A stretch of DNA of 64,000 nucleotides from Pseudomonas sp. HR96 (GCF_034059295.1 NZ_CP139141.1:310001-374000), one strand, 5' to 3'. Shown: positions 8,551 through 17,246, counted from the first letter of the stretch. Translations and numbers: made by a program. The notes: generated by a model from the sequence alone, not told the origin.

Positions 8551-8709
8551 ATCTGCGGTCGCCAAGGTGGGCGCAGGAGCCGGCGAAGCTGGCGAGGGCC
8601 GCGACGCATCTTACCGACCATCGGACAATCGAACCCCCAACCGCCACAAATATTCAGTAAGCTGTGCATCTTTCCATCTCCACCCTTCAACGCAGGGCAC
8701 ACAGCGGCT

Positions 8710-9651
8710 ATGAAAGCAAAGGTCTTCATCGACGGCGAACACGGCACCACAGGCCTCCAGATCCGTACCCGGCTGGCCGGGCGCGACGACATCGAGGTGC
8801 TTTCGATTCCCGAGGCCGAGCGCCGCAACAAGGACCTGCGTGCCGACTACCTGCGCGCCGCCGACGTGGCCATCTTGTGCCTGCCCGATGATGCCTCCCG
8901 TGAAGCGGTTGCCCTGCTCGAAGGCCACGACAGCACGCGCATCATCGACACCTCCACCGCCTTTCGCGTGCACCCGGACTGGGCCTACGGTTTCGCCGAG
9001 CTGGAAAAAGACCAGGGCGCACGCATCGCCGCGGCCCGTGGCGTGGCCAACCCCGGCTGCTACCCCACCGGCGCCATCGCCCTGGTGCGGCCGTTGCGCG
9101 ACGCCGGCTTGCTGGCGGCCGACCACGGCATCACGGTCAATGCGGTGTCCGGTTACACCGGCGGCGGCAAGCAGATGATTGCCCAGTTCGAAGACCCGGC
9201 CAACCCCGATCCCATCAGCTCCAGCCAGTTCGTGTATGGCCTGGGCCTGACCCACAAGCACGTCGCCGAGCTGGCCAAGCATGGCCGTCTGGAGCGTCGC
9301 CCGCTGTTCAGCCCCAGCGTCGCGCGGTTCCCCCAGGGCATGATCGTGCAGGTGCCGCTGTTCCTCGCCGACCTCAAGGGCAAACCGTCGCTGGCCGACG
9401 TTCACGCGGCACTGGCCGCGCACTACCAGCATCAGTCCATCGTCGAGGTGGTGTCGCTGGAGCAGAGCGCCGCGCTGACCCGCGTCGAGGCCGAAGAACT
9501 GGCGGGCCAGGACACCATGAAACTGTTCGTCTTCGGCACCCCGGGGCAGGAGCATGTGAACCTGGTGGCCCTGCTCGACAACCTCGGCAAAGGTGCCTCG
9601 GGCGCGGCGGTGCAGAACCTTGACCTGATGTTGAAAGGGGTGGCGGTTTAA
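8710..9651 (+). CDS. argC: N-acetyl-gamma-glutamyl-phosphate reductase, type 2
   Basis: A cytoplasmic arginine-biosynthesis enzyme that reduces N-acetylglutamyl phosphate to the semialdehyde with NADPH. At 313 residues it is the short type-2 form rather than the ~345-residue type-1 form. A Rossmann start [13 protein letters not shown] (6-18) is followed by the catalytic Cys117 in the NPGCYPTG motif. The conserved SGYTGGGK lies at ~146-153, with HKHVAEL and FPQGMIV downstream. It stands alone between REP repeats and the hipB-like gene, with no other arg gene nearby. Pseudomonads often carry two argC genes, so this may be the second copy. Confidence 0.92.
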   Translation: MKAKVFIDGEHGTTGLQIRTRLAGRDDIEVLSIPEAERRNKDLRADYLRAADVAILCLPDDASREAVALLEGHDSTRIIDTSTAFRVHPDWAYGFAELEKDQGARIAAARGVANPGCYPTGAIALVRPLRDAGLLAADHGITVNAVSGYTGGGKQMIAQFEDPANPDPISSSQFVYGLGLTHKHVAELAKHGRLERRPLFSPSVARFPQGMIVQVPLFLADLKGKPSLADVHAALAAHYQHQSIVEVVSLEQSAALTRVEAEELAGQDTMKLFVFGTPGQEHVNLVALLDNLGKGASGAAVQNLDLMLKGVAV

Positions 9652-9731
9652 CCGACCGGGACCAATTCGGTCCGATATAAAGCGTGCTATGGTGAATCTT
9701 ATTCTATTTAAAGTTCACCTCGGTGCGCCTT

Positions 9732-10076
9732 ATGTCTGCTTTTTTTCCCGTATCCTGCCGTGATGCGCTCAGTCGCGCAGGCCTGCTAGTCAAGGCCCGA
9801 CGCTTGGCGTTGGGCCTGCGCCAGAGCGACCTCAAGCAATCGCTAAGAGTGTCCGAACATACCCTGCGCAAGATCGAGTCCGGCTCGGAAAATGTCGACC
9901 TGCGGGCATTCATGCTGGTCTTGTGGCGGCTAGGGATTGATCGCACGGTGTTCAATGCGCTCGAAGGCATAGAGGGCAGTTCGTTGATGACGGGCTATCA
10001 CCCGGTCGATACGTCCGCCACCGAGCTGACAGCCAAGCGCGTCAGGCTCAAGAAGCCCAAGGCGGAGGACTTCTGA
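9732..10076 (+). CDS. XRE-family HTH protein, HipB-like antitoxin of a decayed hipBA module
   Basis: A 114-residue product with a lambda-repressor-type HTH at residues ~15-70 (LVKARRLALGLRQSDLKQSL, then SEHTLRKIESG) and a basic C-terminus (KRVRLKKPK). A GTG at 9723 is an alternative start; neither has a strong ribosome binding site. The stop codon overlaps an ATG (TGATG at 10074-10078), the usual HipB/HipA coupling. What follows is only a hipA fragment, so this is an antitoxin-type repressor left without its toxin. It may still bind its own promoter or act elsewhere. Confidence 0.75.
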   Translation: MSAFFPVSCRDALSRAGLLVKARRLALGLRQSDLKQSLRVSEHTLRKIESGSENVDLRAFMLVLWRLGIDRTVFNALEGIEGSSLMTGYHPVDTSATELTAKRVRLKKPKAEDF

Positions 10077-10432
10077 TGTCCCGGGCCCGACGGTTGGGGT
10101 GAGCGTCTTCTGCATCGGGTCTATGGTGAAGAACTGGCTCCTATCGACTTCCTGCTCAAGTCGCCGAATCGGCAAGGCGACAACGCCAGCGCCGGGCCTT
10201 GGCTCGGAGCCGGTACCCACGCTCAGGGGTCTGGCGAAGTTCGTGCAAGCTTGCGACGCGGTGTACGACCGCGATATGGCGGCTGATTCAGCGGCCCTGC
10301 TGAATATGCGCGAGCAGCGCTCAGCCTTGGGCGGCGCCCGGCCAAAGCGGACGCTGCGAGACGAGGGCATGCTGATTCTGGCCAAGCCCCGCGACCGTTT
10401 CGATCGTGATGCAACACCCAAATTTGATTGGC
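10076..10432 (+). pseudogene. hipA toxin remnant (deleted and frameshifted)
   Basis: The ATG at 10076 overlapping the antitoxin stop opens a frame that ends after eight codons. Another frame then reads PGPDGWGERLLHRVYGEEL...IDFLLKS from about 10080 to 10185, matching the HipA PDGWGRRLL region. After a shift into the frame of 10099, the sequence reads LRGLAKFVQACDAV (~10222-10263) and SALGGARPKRTL...LILAKP (~10320-10388). This matches the HipA SSLGGARPKA...IAKFP kinase section. The N-terminal ~90 codons and everything after ~residue 200 are missing. A fragment merged into downstream sequence cannot be a working kinase. The 3' edge runs into the convergent monooxygenase gene. Confidence 0.75.
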
Positions 10433-10438
10433 ACGGCG

Positions 10439-10747
10439 TTACAGCGTACTCCCCGGCAGCTGATTCAACCGGATCTGCTGCATCGGCTCGGCCAGGATCT
10501 TCTCCAGCACCGGCATGGCATTGGTCAGGGTCGGCGCTTTCATGTGCGCTTGCAGCGCCGCCTCGTCGTCCCAGGTTTCGTAGGACACGAAGCGCGTCGG
10601 GTCTTCCAGGTCGACCAGCAGGGCGTAGGCCTGGCAGCCGGGTTCCTGCTGGAAGTGTGGCAGGGCGGCTTGCAGCAGCGTGTGCAGTTGCGCTTCCTTG
10701 CCGGGGGTGGCTTTCATGATGGCGACGAGGTTGAGGGGAGTGCTCAT
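10439..10747 (-). CDS. Small ABM-fold monooxygenase (YgiN-like)
   Basis: A 102-residue antibiotic-biosynthesis-monooxygenase (dimeric alpha-beta barrel) protein. LNLVAIMKATPGKEAQL at the start, the EPGCQAYALLVDLEDPTRFVSYETW middle and the HMKAP segment are typical of quinol monooxygenase YgiN relatives. The ATG at 10747 was preferred to an upstream in-frame ATG at 10789 because it begins the conserved strand directly. It is the last gene of the ABC transporter/flavin monooxygenase operon, 70 bases after the permease stop. It probably acts on the imported compound or a product of the neighbouring LLM enzyme (inference). Confidence 0.82.
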   Translation of the reverse strand: MSTPLNLVAIMKATPGKEAQLHTLLQAALPHFQQEPGCQAYALLVDLEDPTRFVSYETWDDEAALQAHMKAPTLTNAMPVLEKILAEPMQQIRLNQLPGSTL

Positions 10748-10817
10748 GGCGGCTGCGTCCTGGGGCGGTGCCGAAGTGGCGCCGTACAAGGGTGGGACCG
10801 GCGCTGCGGCGATTCGA

Positions 10818-12575
10818 TCAATCGCGCTCGGCCGGGCGCAGCCATTCCATCAGGCCGAACAGGGCGCAGACGATCAGCAGCACCACCACCGAGGCGGCGG
10901 CCAGGGTCGGCGAGACCTGCAACAGGATGTCGTCCCACATCTGCTTGGGCAGCGTGGTCTTCAGGCCGCCACCGATGAACATGGCCACGGTCAGCTCCTC
11001 GAACGATTGCAGGAAGGCGGTCACCGCGCCGGCGCACAGGCCGCCCTTGATCAGCGGCAAGGTCACCTTGCAGAACACCCGCCATGGCGCCGCACCGAGG
11101 GTCGCGGCGGCCTGGTCGAGACGCCAGTCGTAGTGCTTGAACGTTGCCAACACCACCACGAAGGCCATCGGCAGGGCGATTACCGTGTGGCCGATGATGA
11201 TGCCCAGGTTGGTCGCCACCAATGACAGGTGGGCGAACAAGTAGAACAGTGACACCGAGATGACGATGGGCGGGATGATCATCGGCAGCATGAAGATCAG
11301 GAAGGCCACGCCGCCCAGGCGGGTGCGGCTGCGCGCCAGGCCGAACGCGGCGAGGGTGGCCATGGGCAGGGTAATCATGGCGCTGGCGATACCGATACCG
11401 AACGAGCGCAGGGTGGCGCCCATCCACACCGGCGACTGCAGGTACTGGGCGAACCAGTGCAGGCTGAAGCGGGTGGGCGGGAACGAGAGGAAGGTCGACG
11501 CGGTGAAGGCCATGGGGATGAACGCGAGGATCGGCACCACCAGCACAGCAAGGGTCAGCCAGGCATAGCTGGACAGCAGCCAGCCGGCGCGGCGCGTGCC
11601 GAGCGGCCGGGCGAGGGCGTCGCAGAGGTCACCCATGATTCGCCCGATACCCATGCCCAGGCCGCGCACCAGGCCGCTGCCGGCGCGTCGGCCAGCGGTG
11701 TCTCTGGACAGCGTGGAAAGGCCGAAGGTACGGTCATAGACGAAGCAGCTGGCCAGCGCGGCCGCCACTAGCATCACGGCGATGGCGGCACCCATCTGCC
11801 AGTTCTGCAGCTGGTTGATCTGCACGATGATCAACTGGCTGAGCTGGGTGTCCCGGGTGCCGCCGAGCAGGGTGGGCACGATGAAAAAACCCAGCGATGC
11901 AATGAAGGTCAGCAGGCCTGCGGCAGCCGCACCGGGCATCGACAGCGGCAGGTAGATGCGCCAGAAGCGTTGCGGCGCGCTGGCACCGAGGGTGTCGGCG
12001 GCTTGGCCGAGGCGCTGGTCGATCTGATTCATGATCGGCAGCATCACGACTACGGCCAATGGCAGCATGGTGTGGACCATGGCGAAGATCACTGTGGCGT
12101 GCTGGAACAGCAGCTCGGCGGGCGCAAAGCCTGCGGCCACCAGCAGGTCGTTGACCACACCGTTGCGGCCGAGGAACACCAACCAGGCGAAGTTCTTCAC
12201 CAGCGCGCTGGTCCAGAACGGCAGCAGCACGAACAAGGCGGTCAGGCGCTGGCGGCGCGGGCTCAGGCGCGCCAGCCAATAGGCCAGCGGGTAGCCGAGC
12301 AGCAGGCACAGCAGGGTGGTCTGCAGGGCCGCGTTGAAGGTCGAGAACAGCGTGCGGGTGTACACGCCGCCGGAGAACACCTTGTGGAAGGCGGCCAGGG
12401 TCCAGGCGCCCGAGCGCGGGTCCTTGAGGCTCACCGCCAGCAGCTGCAAGGATGGATACAGCAGAAACACCGCGAGAAACAACACGCCAGGCAGCACCAG
12501 GCACAGCGGCGTCAGTCGCCACCGACGGCCCTTGGCGGCGGCGGGCGCAGCGGTGTCCAGGGTCAGCTCGGTCAT
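10818..12575 (-). CDS. ABC transporter permease, fused PotB-PotC-like double permease
   Basis: A 585-residue inner-membrane protein holding two complete binding-protein-dependent permease domains. The N-terminal half (residues ~20-280) has the EAA-like loop ADTLGASAPQRFWRIYLPLSMPG; the C-terminal half (~335-580) has AATLGAAPWRVFCKVTLPLIKGG. About twelve membrane segments are visible. Polyamine-type importers normally use two separate ~280-residue permeases, so this is a fusion. It lies between the LLM monooxygenase gene (19 bases upstream) and the ABM gene. It works with the ATPase at 15089 and the binding protein at 13978. The substrate is unknown. Confidence 0.88.
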   Translation of the reverse strand: MTELTLDTAAPAAAKGRRWRLTPLCLVLPGVLFLAVFLLYPSLQLLAVSLKDPRSGAWTLAAFHKVFSGGVYTRTLFSTFNAALQTTLLCLLLGYPLAYWLARLSPRRQRLTALFVLLPFWTSALVKNFAWLVFLGRNGVVNDLLVAAGFAPAELLFQHATVIFAMVHTMLPLAVVVMLPIMNQIDQRLGQAADTLGASAPQRFWRIYLPLSMPGAAAAGLLTFIASLGFFIVPTLLGGTRDTQLSQLIIVQINQLQNWQMGAAIAVMLVAAALASCFVYDRTFGLSTLSRDTAGRRAGSGLVRGLGMGIGRIMGDLCDALARPLGTRRAGWLLSSYAWLTLAVLVVPILAFIPMAFTASTFLSFPPTRFSLHWFAQYLQSPVWMGATLRSFGIGIASAMITLPMATLAAFGLARSRTRLGGVAFLIFMLPMIIPPIVISVSLFYLFAHLSLVATNLGIIIGHTVIALPMAFVVVLATFKHYDWRLDQAAATLGAAPWRVFCKVTLPLIKGGLCAGAVTAFLQSFEELTVAMFIGGGLKTTLPKQMWDDILLQVSPTLAAASVVVLLIVCALFGLMEWLRPAERD

Positions 12576-12594
12576 GCCCGTTCCTCGTTGTGGG

Positions 12595-13929
12595 TCATTG
12601 CGCGTGGCGGTTGGCCGGGCGGCTCAGGCCCAGGTGGTCGCGCAGGGTCTTGCCGGTGTATTCGCGCTTCATCAGGTCACGCTCCTGAAGGATGGGCACC
12701 ACCTGTTCGACGAAGTCCTGCATCCCACCGGGCATGGTGTGGAAGATCATCATGAAGCCGTCGGCGGCGCCGCCATCGAGCCATTCCTGCATATGGTCGG
12801 CGACCTGCACGGCGGTGCCGCGGAAGGTCACGTTGCCGCGCTCGTAGCGCATGCACATCTCGCGCAGGGTGAGCTTCTCGACGCGGATCATGTTGACGAT
12901 GTAGTCGAAGTAGGCGCGGTGGAAGTTGGAGGTGGCGGGGATGCGCGCTTCGGGAATCGGCTCGTCCAGCGGCAGGTCCGACAGGTCGGTCTCCAGGTCC
13001 TGGGCCAGGCGCATGCGACCGACGTCCGGGTGGATCATGCTCTGCAGGTGCTGGTACTTGGCCTCGGCTTCTTCGGCGGTGGCGCCGATCACCACCGACA
13101 GGCCGGTGAGGATTTTCAACGAATCGGCCGGGCGACCGAATTTCACCACGCGGCTTTTCAGGTCGTCGTAGAAGACCTTGCCTTTTTCTACGGTAGGGTC
13201 GGAGGCGAACACCACTTCGGCAGTGCGCGCGGCGAAGTCCTTGCCGGTTTCCGAGGCGCCGGCCTGGATGATCACCGGCTTGCCCTGGGGCGAGCGGGCG
13301 ATGTTCAGGGCGCCGTTGACGGTGAAGTATTCACCTTCATGGTGCACCGGGTGCTGCTTGGCGGCGATGAAGTTGAGGCCGTTTTCGCGGTCGTTGACGA
13401 AGGCGTCGTCCTCCCACGTGTCCCAGAGCTGCTCGACCACGTCGACGAACTCGCTGGCCTTGTCGTAACGCTTGGCGTGGGGTGGCAGCTTGTCCAGGCC
13501 GAAGTTGCGCGCGGCATAGTCGTTGGCACTGGTGACCACGTTCCAGGCGGCGCGGCCGTGGCTGAGATGGTCCAGCGAGGCGAACTGGCGCGCCAGGTTG
13601 TAGGGCTCCATGAAACTGGTCGAGGCAGTGGCGCCCAGGCCGATGTGGGTGGTGGCCACGGCCAGGGCAGAGAGCAGGGTGATCGGCTCGAAGACGTTCA
13701 TGAACATCGGAAAGCGGCTCCACGCGTACAGATTGTCAGTGCGTGCAGCCGGTGTGTCGGCAATGAAGAAAATATCGAAGCAGCCGCGCTCGGCCAGCCG
13801 GGCCATGGCGATGAAATGCTCGATGCTGGTGGAGGCATCGTCGAGGGTACCGGTCTGCATCCACGACGCGGGATGTGCGCCGGTGCCCTGAACCAGAGTG
13901 GCGAGGGCCATATGGCGGGGGGTGGTCAT
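12595..13929 (-). CDS. LLM-class flavin-dependent monooxygenase (NtaA/SnaA/DszA family)
   Basis: A 444-residue FMNH2-dependent monooxygenase of the bacterial-luciferase superfamily. The NtaA branch is indicated by FDIFFIADTPAARTDN (~50-65), the GLGATASTSFMEPYNLARQFASLDHLSHGRAAWNVVTS core (~100-140), AARNFG and the QAGASETGKDFAARTAEVVF section (~220-240). Such enzymes oxidise sulfones, chelators or amines and need a partner flavin reductase, which is not in this operon. A good AGGAG precedes the ATG. It is embedded in an ABC importer operon, so its substrate is probably what the transporter brings in. Confidence 0.88.
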   Translation of the reverse strand: MTTPRHMALATLVQGTGAHPASWMQTGTLDDASTSIEHFIAMARLAERGCFDIFFIADTPAARTDNLYAWSRFPMFMNVFEPITLLSALAVATTHIGLGATASTSFMEPYNLARQFASLDHLSHGRAAWNVVTSANDYAARNFGLDKLPPHAKRYDKASEFVDVVEQLWDTWEDDAFVNDRENGLNFIAAKQHPVHHEGEYFTVNGALNIARSPQGKPVIIQAGASETGKDFAARTAEVVFASDPTVEKGKVFYDDLKSRVVKFGRPADSLKILTGLSVVIGATAEEAEAKYQHLQSMIHPDVGRMRLAQDLETDLSDLPLDEPIPEARIPATSNFHRAYFDYIVNMIRVEKLTLREMCMRYERGNVTFRGTAVQVADHMQEWLDGGAADGFMMIFHTMPGGMQDFVEQVVPILQERDLMKREYTGKTLRDHLGLSRPANRHAQ

Positions 13930-13977
13930 GGTTGGCTCCTGGGGCGGTCAAACAGTTGGTTGAAGATGCCGAGGGGA

Positions 13978-15048
13978 CTAGCCCAGCATCCACTCCTGGA
14001 ATCTCTCGGTAACGGCGTCATAGTTCTTGCCCCACCACACCGCATCCATCTCGCTCAGGCCCTTGATGTTCTCCGGCGAGCTGGGCAGGACCTTGGCCCG
14101 TTCCGGGGTGATGATGTCGAAGGCCTTGCGGTTGCTTGGCCCATTGGCGACCAGGCTGGAATAGGCCGCCTGGTGCTCCGGGCGCATGCAGAACTCGACG
14201 AATTTGCGCGCCAGGTCCAGGCGCGGCGTGCCCAGCGGGATCGACCAGCCATCCACTGAGTACAGGCCTTGCCAGAGAATCTCCAGCGGCGCTCCAGCGG
14301 CGATCGCGGCGTAGCCGCGGGCTGACCAGGTGTCGGAGATATCCACTTCGCCGTTCTGCAGGGTCTGGGTGTTCTGTGCGCCGGCGGTCCACCACACGGC
14401 TACGTCGTTGCGGATGGCGTCGAGCTTCTTGAAAGCGCGGTCGACGTCCAGTGGATAGAGGTCAGCCGCCGCCACGCCATCGGCCAGCAGGGCCATTTCC
14501 AGCACGCCCCACGGGCTCTTGTACAGGCCGCGACGACCGGGAAATTTCTGCGGGTTCCAGTAATCGGCCCAGCTGGCTGGGGCATTGCCGCTGAATTTTT
14601 CCCGGTTGTAGGCCATGACGATGCCGAACACCGAGAAGCCCAGCCAGTTGTTGGTGGCCATGCCCGGGAGGATGTCCGGCACCTGGGCGGCCGGCAGGTT
14701 GAGCTCGGCCAGGTAGTTCTTGGGCTGGGTCAGGCGCGCGACATGGTCCTGGGTGACCATGCTGACGTCCCATATATAGGTGTTGGCGTCCACCAGCAGC
14801 TTGAACTGGGTCACCGGGTCGGAATCGTGGGCGACGCCGATCACCTTGATGCCGGTTTCCTTCTCGAACGGGTCGTAGAATGCGCTCTTGATGGCCGGGG
14901 CCACGGCGCCGCCGACGTCGGCCACGGTGATGGTGTCGGCACCGAAGGCGCGGTTGCCGGTCCATACGGTCGGCGCGGCGATGGCAGCAGCGGTGATGCC
15001 CGCGCCCTTGATCACACTGCGCCGCGAAAAATTCCTGCTGTCTGCCAT
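13978..15048 (-). CDS. ABC transporter substrate-binding protein, PotD/PotF-like, Tat-exported
   Basis: A 356-residue periplasmic binding protein of the spermidine/putrescine/iron family. The N-terminus carries a twin-arginine-type signal (SRRSVIKGAGITAAAIAAP, with cleavage near AFGA-D at ~residue 35). The mature part has YNREKF and the WGVLEMALLADGVAAADLYPLD section typical of PotD relatives. I chose the ATG at 15048; the in-frame GTG directly before it is possible. It is second in the operon, after the ATPase. The ligand is not predictable; family members bind polyamines, Fe(III), thiamine or small organic anions. Confidence 0.86.
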   Translation of the reverse strand: MADSRNFSRRSVIKGAGITAAAIAAPTVWTGNRAFGADTITVADVGGAVAPAIKSAFYDPFEKETGIKVIGVAHDSDPVTQFKLLVDANTYIWDVSMVTQDHVARLTQPKNYLAELNLPAAQVPDILPGMATNNWLGFSVFGIVMAYNREKFSGNAPASWADYWNPQKFPGRRGLYKSPWGVLEMALLADGVAAADLYPLDVDRAFKKLDAIRNDVAVWWTAGAQNTQTLQNGEVDISDTWSARGYAAIAAGAPLEILWQGLYSVDGWSIPLGTPRLDLARKFVEFCMRPEHQAAYSSLVANGPSNRKAFDIITPERAKVLPSSPENIKGLSEMDAVWWGKNYDAVTERFQEWMLG

Positions 15049-15088
15049 CACCGCGTTCCCCGATCAGTTGAGTTTGGTTTGTCTGTTT

Positions 15089-16198
15089 TCAGGCCTTGAG
15101 CGCATGGGCCTGCTGCGCCGGCCACTGCACGCCGAGCAGCGTGCCCAGCGCCAGGGGCGAGGTGCCCCCAGCCCGCCGTGCAACGATCTGGTTGCCCGAA
15201 GGCAGGCGCAGCACCACGCGGGTCTCGACCCCGGCGTAGACCGACTCGACGACCTGGCCCTGAACCATCCCCGGTACGCCCGGCAGCAGGCTGACATGCT
15301 CGGGGCGGACGATCAGCGCAACCTGCTCGCCCGGCGTGTGGCCGTGGCCGGCAGGCAGCGGCAGCAGGCCATCGGCCGACTGCAGCCGATCGGCGCCGAG
15401 CACCGTGCCTTCGATGACATTGGAAATGCCGATGAAGCGCGCCACCGCCACGCTGCCAGGGCGTTCGTACATCACCTGCGGCGTGTCGATCTGCTCGATG
15501 CGTCCGCGATGCATCAGGCAAATGCGGTCGGACAAGGCGAGGGCTTCGTCCTGGTCATGGGTGACGAAAATGATCGTCGAGCCGGTCTCGCGATGCAGGC
15601 GCTTGATCTCCATCTGCATCGACTCGCGCAACTGCCGGTCCAGCGCCGACAGCGGCTCGTCCATCAGGATCAACGACGGCTTGTAGACAAAACAGCGCGC
15701 CAGCGCGACCCGCTGCTGCTGCCCGCCGGACAGCTCGCGCGGGAAGCGCCGGTGCATGTCCTGCAGCCCGACCATGGCCAGTGCATCGCCGACCCGCTGC
15801 CTGACATCGCTGCGCGACACGCCGCGCATGTCCAGCGCGAACGAAACGTTCTCGGCCACCGTCAGGTGCGGAAACAACGCGTAATTCTGAAACACCACGC
15901 CGATGCCGCGTTGGTGCGTGGGGGTGTGAGTCTGATCCTGCCCATCGATGACGATGCGCCCGCTGGAAGGCGGCACCAGGCCGCTGATGACCTGCAGCAA
16001 CGTAGTCTTGCCCGAGCCCGAAGCGCCGAGCAGGGTCAGCAGTTCGCCGCTGCGCACCTCAAGGTCCAGCGCCTGCAGGGCAGGGATATTGCCATAGCGC
16101 TTTTCCAATCGCTCCACGCGCAACTTGATCGGCGCTGGCAGCTCGCAGGCGGTCGTTTGAGCGGTTGCAAAGCGGATGTTCGATGTGCGGACCTGCAT
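15089..16198 (-). CDS. ABC transporter ATPase, PotA-like
   Basis: A 369-residue ATP-binding subunit that powers the importer encoded downstream. Walker A GASGSGKTT lies at ~57-65, the Q-loop at VFQNYALFPH, the signature LSGGQQQR at ~145 and Walker B LILMDEPLSALD, with the H-loop in THDQDEAL. A C-terminal TOBE-type domain (~270-369) is typical of PotA. The upstream ATG at 16228 is in frame, but the ATG at 16198 has a GGGGAGG ribosome binding site, so I chose the latter. First gene of the five-gene operon. Confidence 0.9.
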   Translation of the reverse strand: MQVRTSNIRFATAQTTACELPAPIKLRVERLEKRYGNIPALQALDLEVRSGELLTLLGASGSGKTTLLQVISGLVPPSSGRIVIDGQDQTHTPTHQRGIGVVFQNYALFPHLTVAENVSFALDMRGVSRSDVRQRVGDALAMVGLQDMHRRFPRELSGGQQQRVALARCFVYKPSLILMDEPLSALDRQLRESMQMEIKRLHRETGSTIIFVTHDQDEALALSDRICLMHRGRIEQIDTPQVMYERPGSVAVARFIGISNVIEGTVLGADRLQSADGLLPLPAGHGHTPGEQVALIVRPEHVSLLPGVPGMVQGQVVESVYAGVETRVVLRLPSGNQIVARRAGGTSPLALGTLLGVQWPAQQAHALKA

Positions 16199-16517
16199 GC
16201 TCGATTCGGCCTCCCCGGCGTGCGGCATGGCGCGGCTGGAGCAGACTCCAGTCCGGTATATACAGGGGTGGTTGCAAGGGAGATGCCAGCTTGCCGGGGT
16301 GTAAGTCAGGTAGATGCTTAACTGTATGATTAAAATCGAGTTAATCGATTGCGTTAAGTGGGCGGGTTGGTTGCAAGGTGCGGATCAGAGGGTTCGCGGG
16401 GAGGGGAAGTGCACGGTTTGGGGGCGAGATATAGGGAAGGTGCCGCGTGGGGTCATTCAAGGCCGCACTTCGGGTGAACCGCCGTCAGGGTGAAGCCTGG
16501 TTCGCCACTTCCTGCGC
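16199..16517. other. Operon upstream region with a nested dyad
   Basis: A gene-free stretch of 319 bases upstream of the transporter operon. It contains an AT-rich dyad AATCGA-N5-TCGATT (16334-16350) enclosed by CTTAAC (16317-16322) and GTTAAG (16353-16358), about 120-140 bases before the ATPase ATG. This is a plausible operator or activator site for the transporter operon. The rest shows nothing recognisable. Confidence 0.4.
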
Positions 16518-16889
16518 TCAGGGCGCCGTGCCACGGGAGCCGGTCGACAGGCCGTCCCGGGTGGTCGCTTGCACGCTGGCATTGCCCTTGGCCAGATCAA
16601 CCCCGACGTCGACCGCCTTGTTGATCACGAACATGCCGATGCCAATCACCAGGGTCACCAGCAGGGTCGCCCCGTAGATCTGCTTCTCGATGACTGCCAG
16701 CTTGGTTCGCGTGCTGGCGTGGTCCGCCTTGATTTCACGCACCTCGCGACCCAGCGTGCCCATCCCGGTTTCAATGCGCGATACCGCCACTTTCAGCTCG
16801 ACCAGCGTCTGCACCGCCCAGCCATCGGCGATGTTCGCGCTATTGCCGGAGGCTGCGGCAGCATGGGGGTCATTCCATTCGTTGCGCAT
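16518..16889 (-). CDS. Small coiled-coil membrane protein, XhlA-like
   Basis: A 123-residue protein with a coiled-coil-like region (residues ~28-70, ELKVAVSRIETGMGTLGREVREIK) followed directly by one membrane segment (~72-92). The tail is hydrophilic and Thr/Ser-rich. The layout resembles hemolysin XhlA-type or similar phage lysis-cassette accessory proteins, though the match is structural rather than motif-based. It stands alone near tRNA-Arg, a common phage integration site, so a prophage relic is possible. Function unknown. Confidence 0.6.
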   Translation of the reverse strand: MRNEWNDPHAAAASGNSANIADGWAVQTLVELKVAVSRIETGMGTLGREVREIKADHASTRTKLAVIEKQIYGATLLVTLVIGIGMFVINKAVDVGVDLAKGNASVQATTRDGLSTGSRGTAP

Positions 16890-17065
16890 CGTCTTGCCTC
16901 CTTGGGCTGTTCATCATCGCGATAGAGACGAGTCTGCGCCAGGAAGCGGCAGCTATCCAGCCTGGATCGGGGAGAATGTGCTTCAGAAAATGACAGGTGC
17001 AGAGTGAGTTCGGGGAGCCAGGTACTGTTGGGTTTTCGAAGCGCTGGCGGTCAGCATCAGGGTAC

Positions 17066-17106
17066 AAAAAAGCCCCGGCAGGCGAACCTGTGCGGGGCTG
17101 TCTTTT
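17066..17106 (-). terminator. Rho-independent terminator downstream of tRNA-Arg
   Basis: The stem AGCCCCG/CGGGGCT has A-runs on the left and T-runs on the right. Read on the minus strand it ends in a run of six T, the correct orientation for the tRNA transcript. It could also work in the other direction. Confidence 0.75.
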
Positions 17107-17169
17107 TACCTGCCGCTGGGGCGGGCATCATTGCTGTCAGGCAGAGCAGGCTGTGAGCCTTGAATTCTA

Positions 17170-17246
17170 TGGTGCACCAGGCGGGATTCGAACCCACGAC
17201 CCCTGCCTTCGGAGGGCAGTACTCTATCCAGCTGAGCTACTGGTGC
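17170..17246 (-). tRNA. tRNA-Arg (anticodon CCG)
   Basis: A 77-base cloverleaf on the minus strand. The acceptor arm is GCACCAG/CTGGTGC, the D-arm AGCTCAGCTGGATAGAG, the anticodon loop CTCCGAA (anticodon CCG, reads CGG) and the T-arm GTGGGTTCGAATCCCGC. The 3' CCA is encoded. No intron or truncation is visible. Confidence 0.97.

Larger units (their letters stand above)
7936..8709. other. Gene-free intergenic stretch with nested inverted repeats
   Basis: These 774 bases hold no convincing gene; the short open frames here have no ribosome binding sites and mirror the repeats. Several copies of a GCCGGCGAAGCTGGCGA-type REP sequence are present (8174-8190, 8577-8595, degenerate at 8455-8472). Two long inverted-repeat pairs are listed separately. 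The last ~60 bases before 8710 should contain the argC promoter, but no clear -35/-10 pair stands out. Confidence 0.6.

Noticed and set aside
8210..8660. Short open frames on both strands in the repeat-rich stretch
   Set aside because: No ribosome binding sites. Their translations mirror each other because of the inverted repeats.
12316..14259. A 647-codon plus-strand open frame across the permease and LLM monooxygenase genes
   Set aside because: Antisense to two well-supported genes, with no motif and Gly/Val/His-rich composition.
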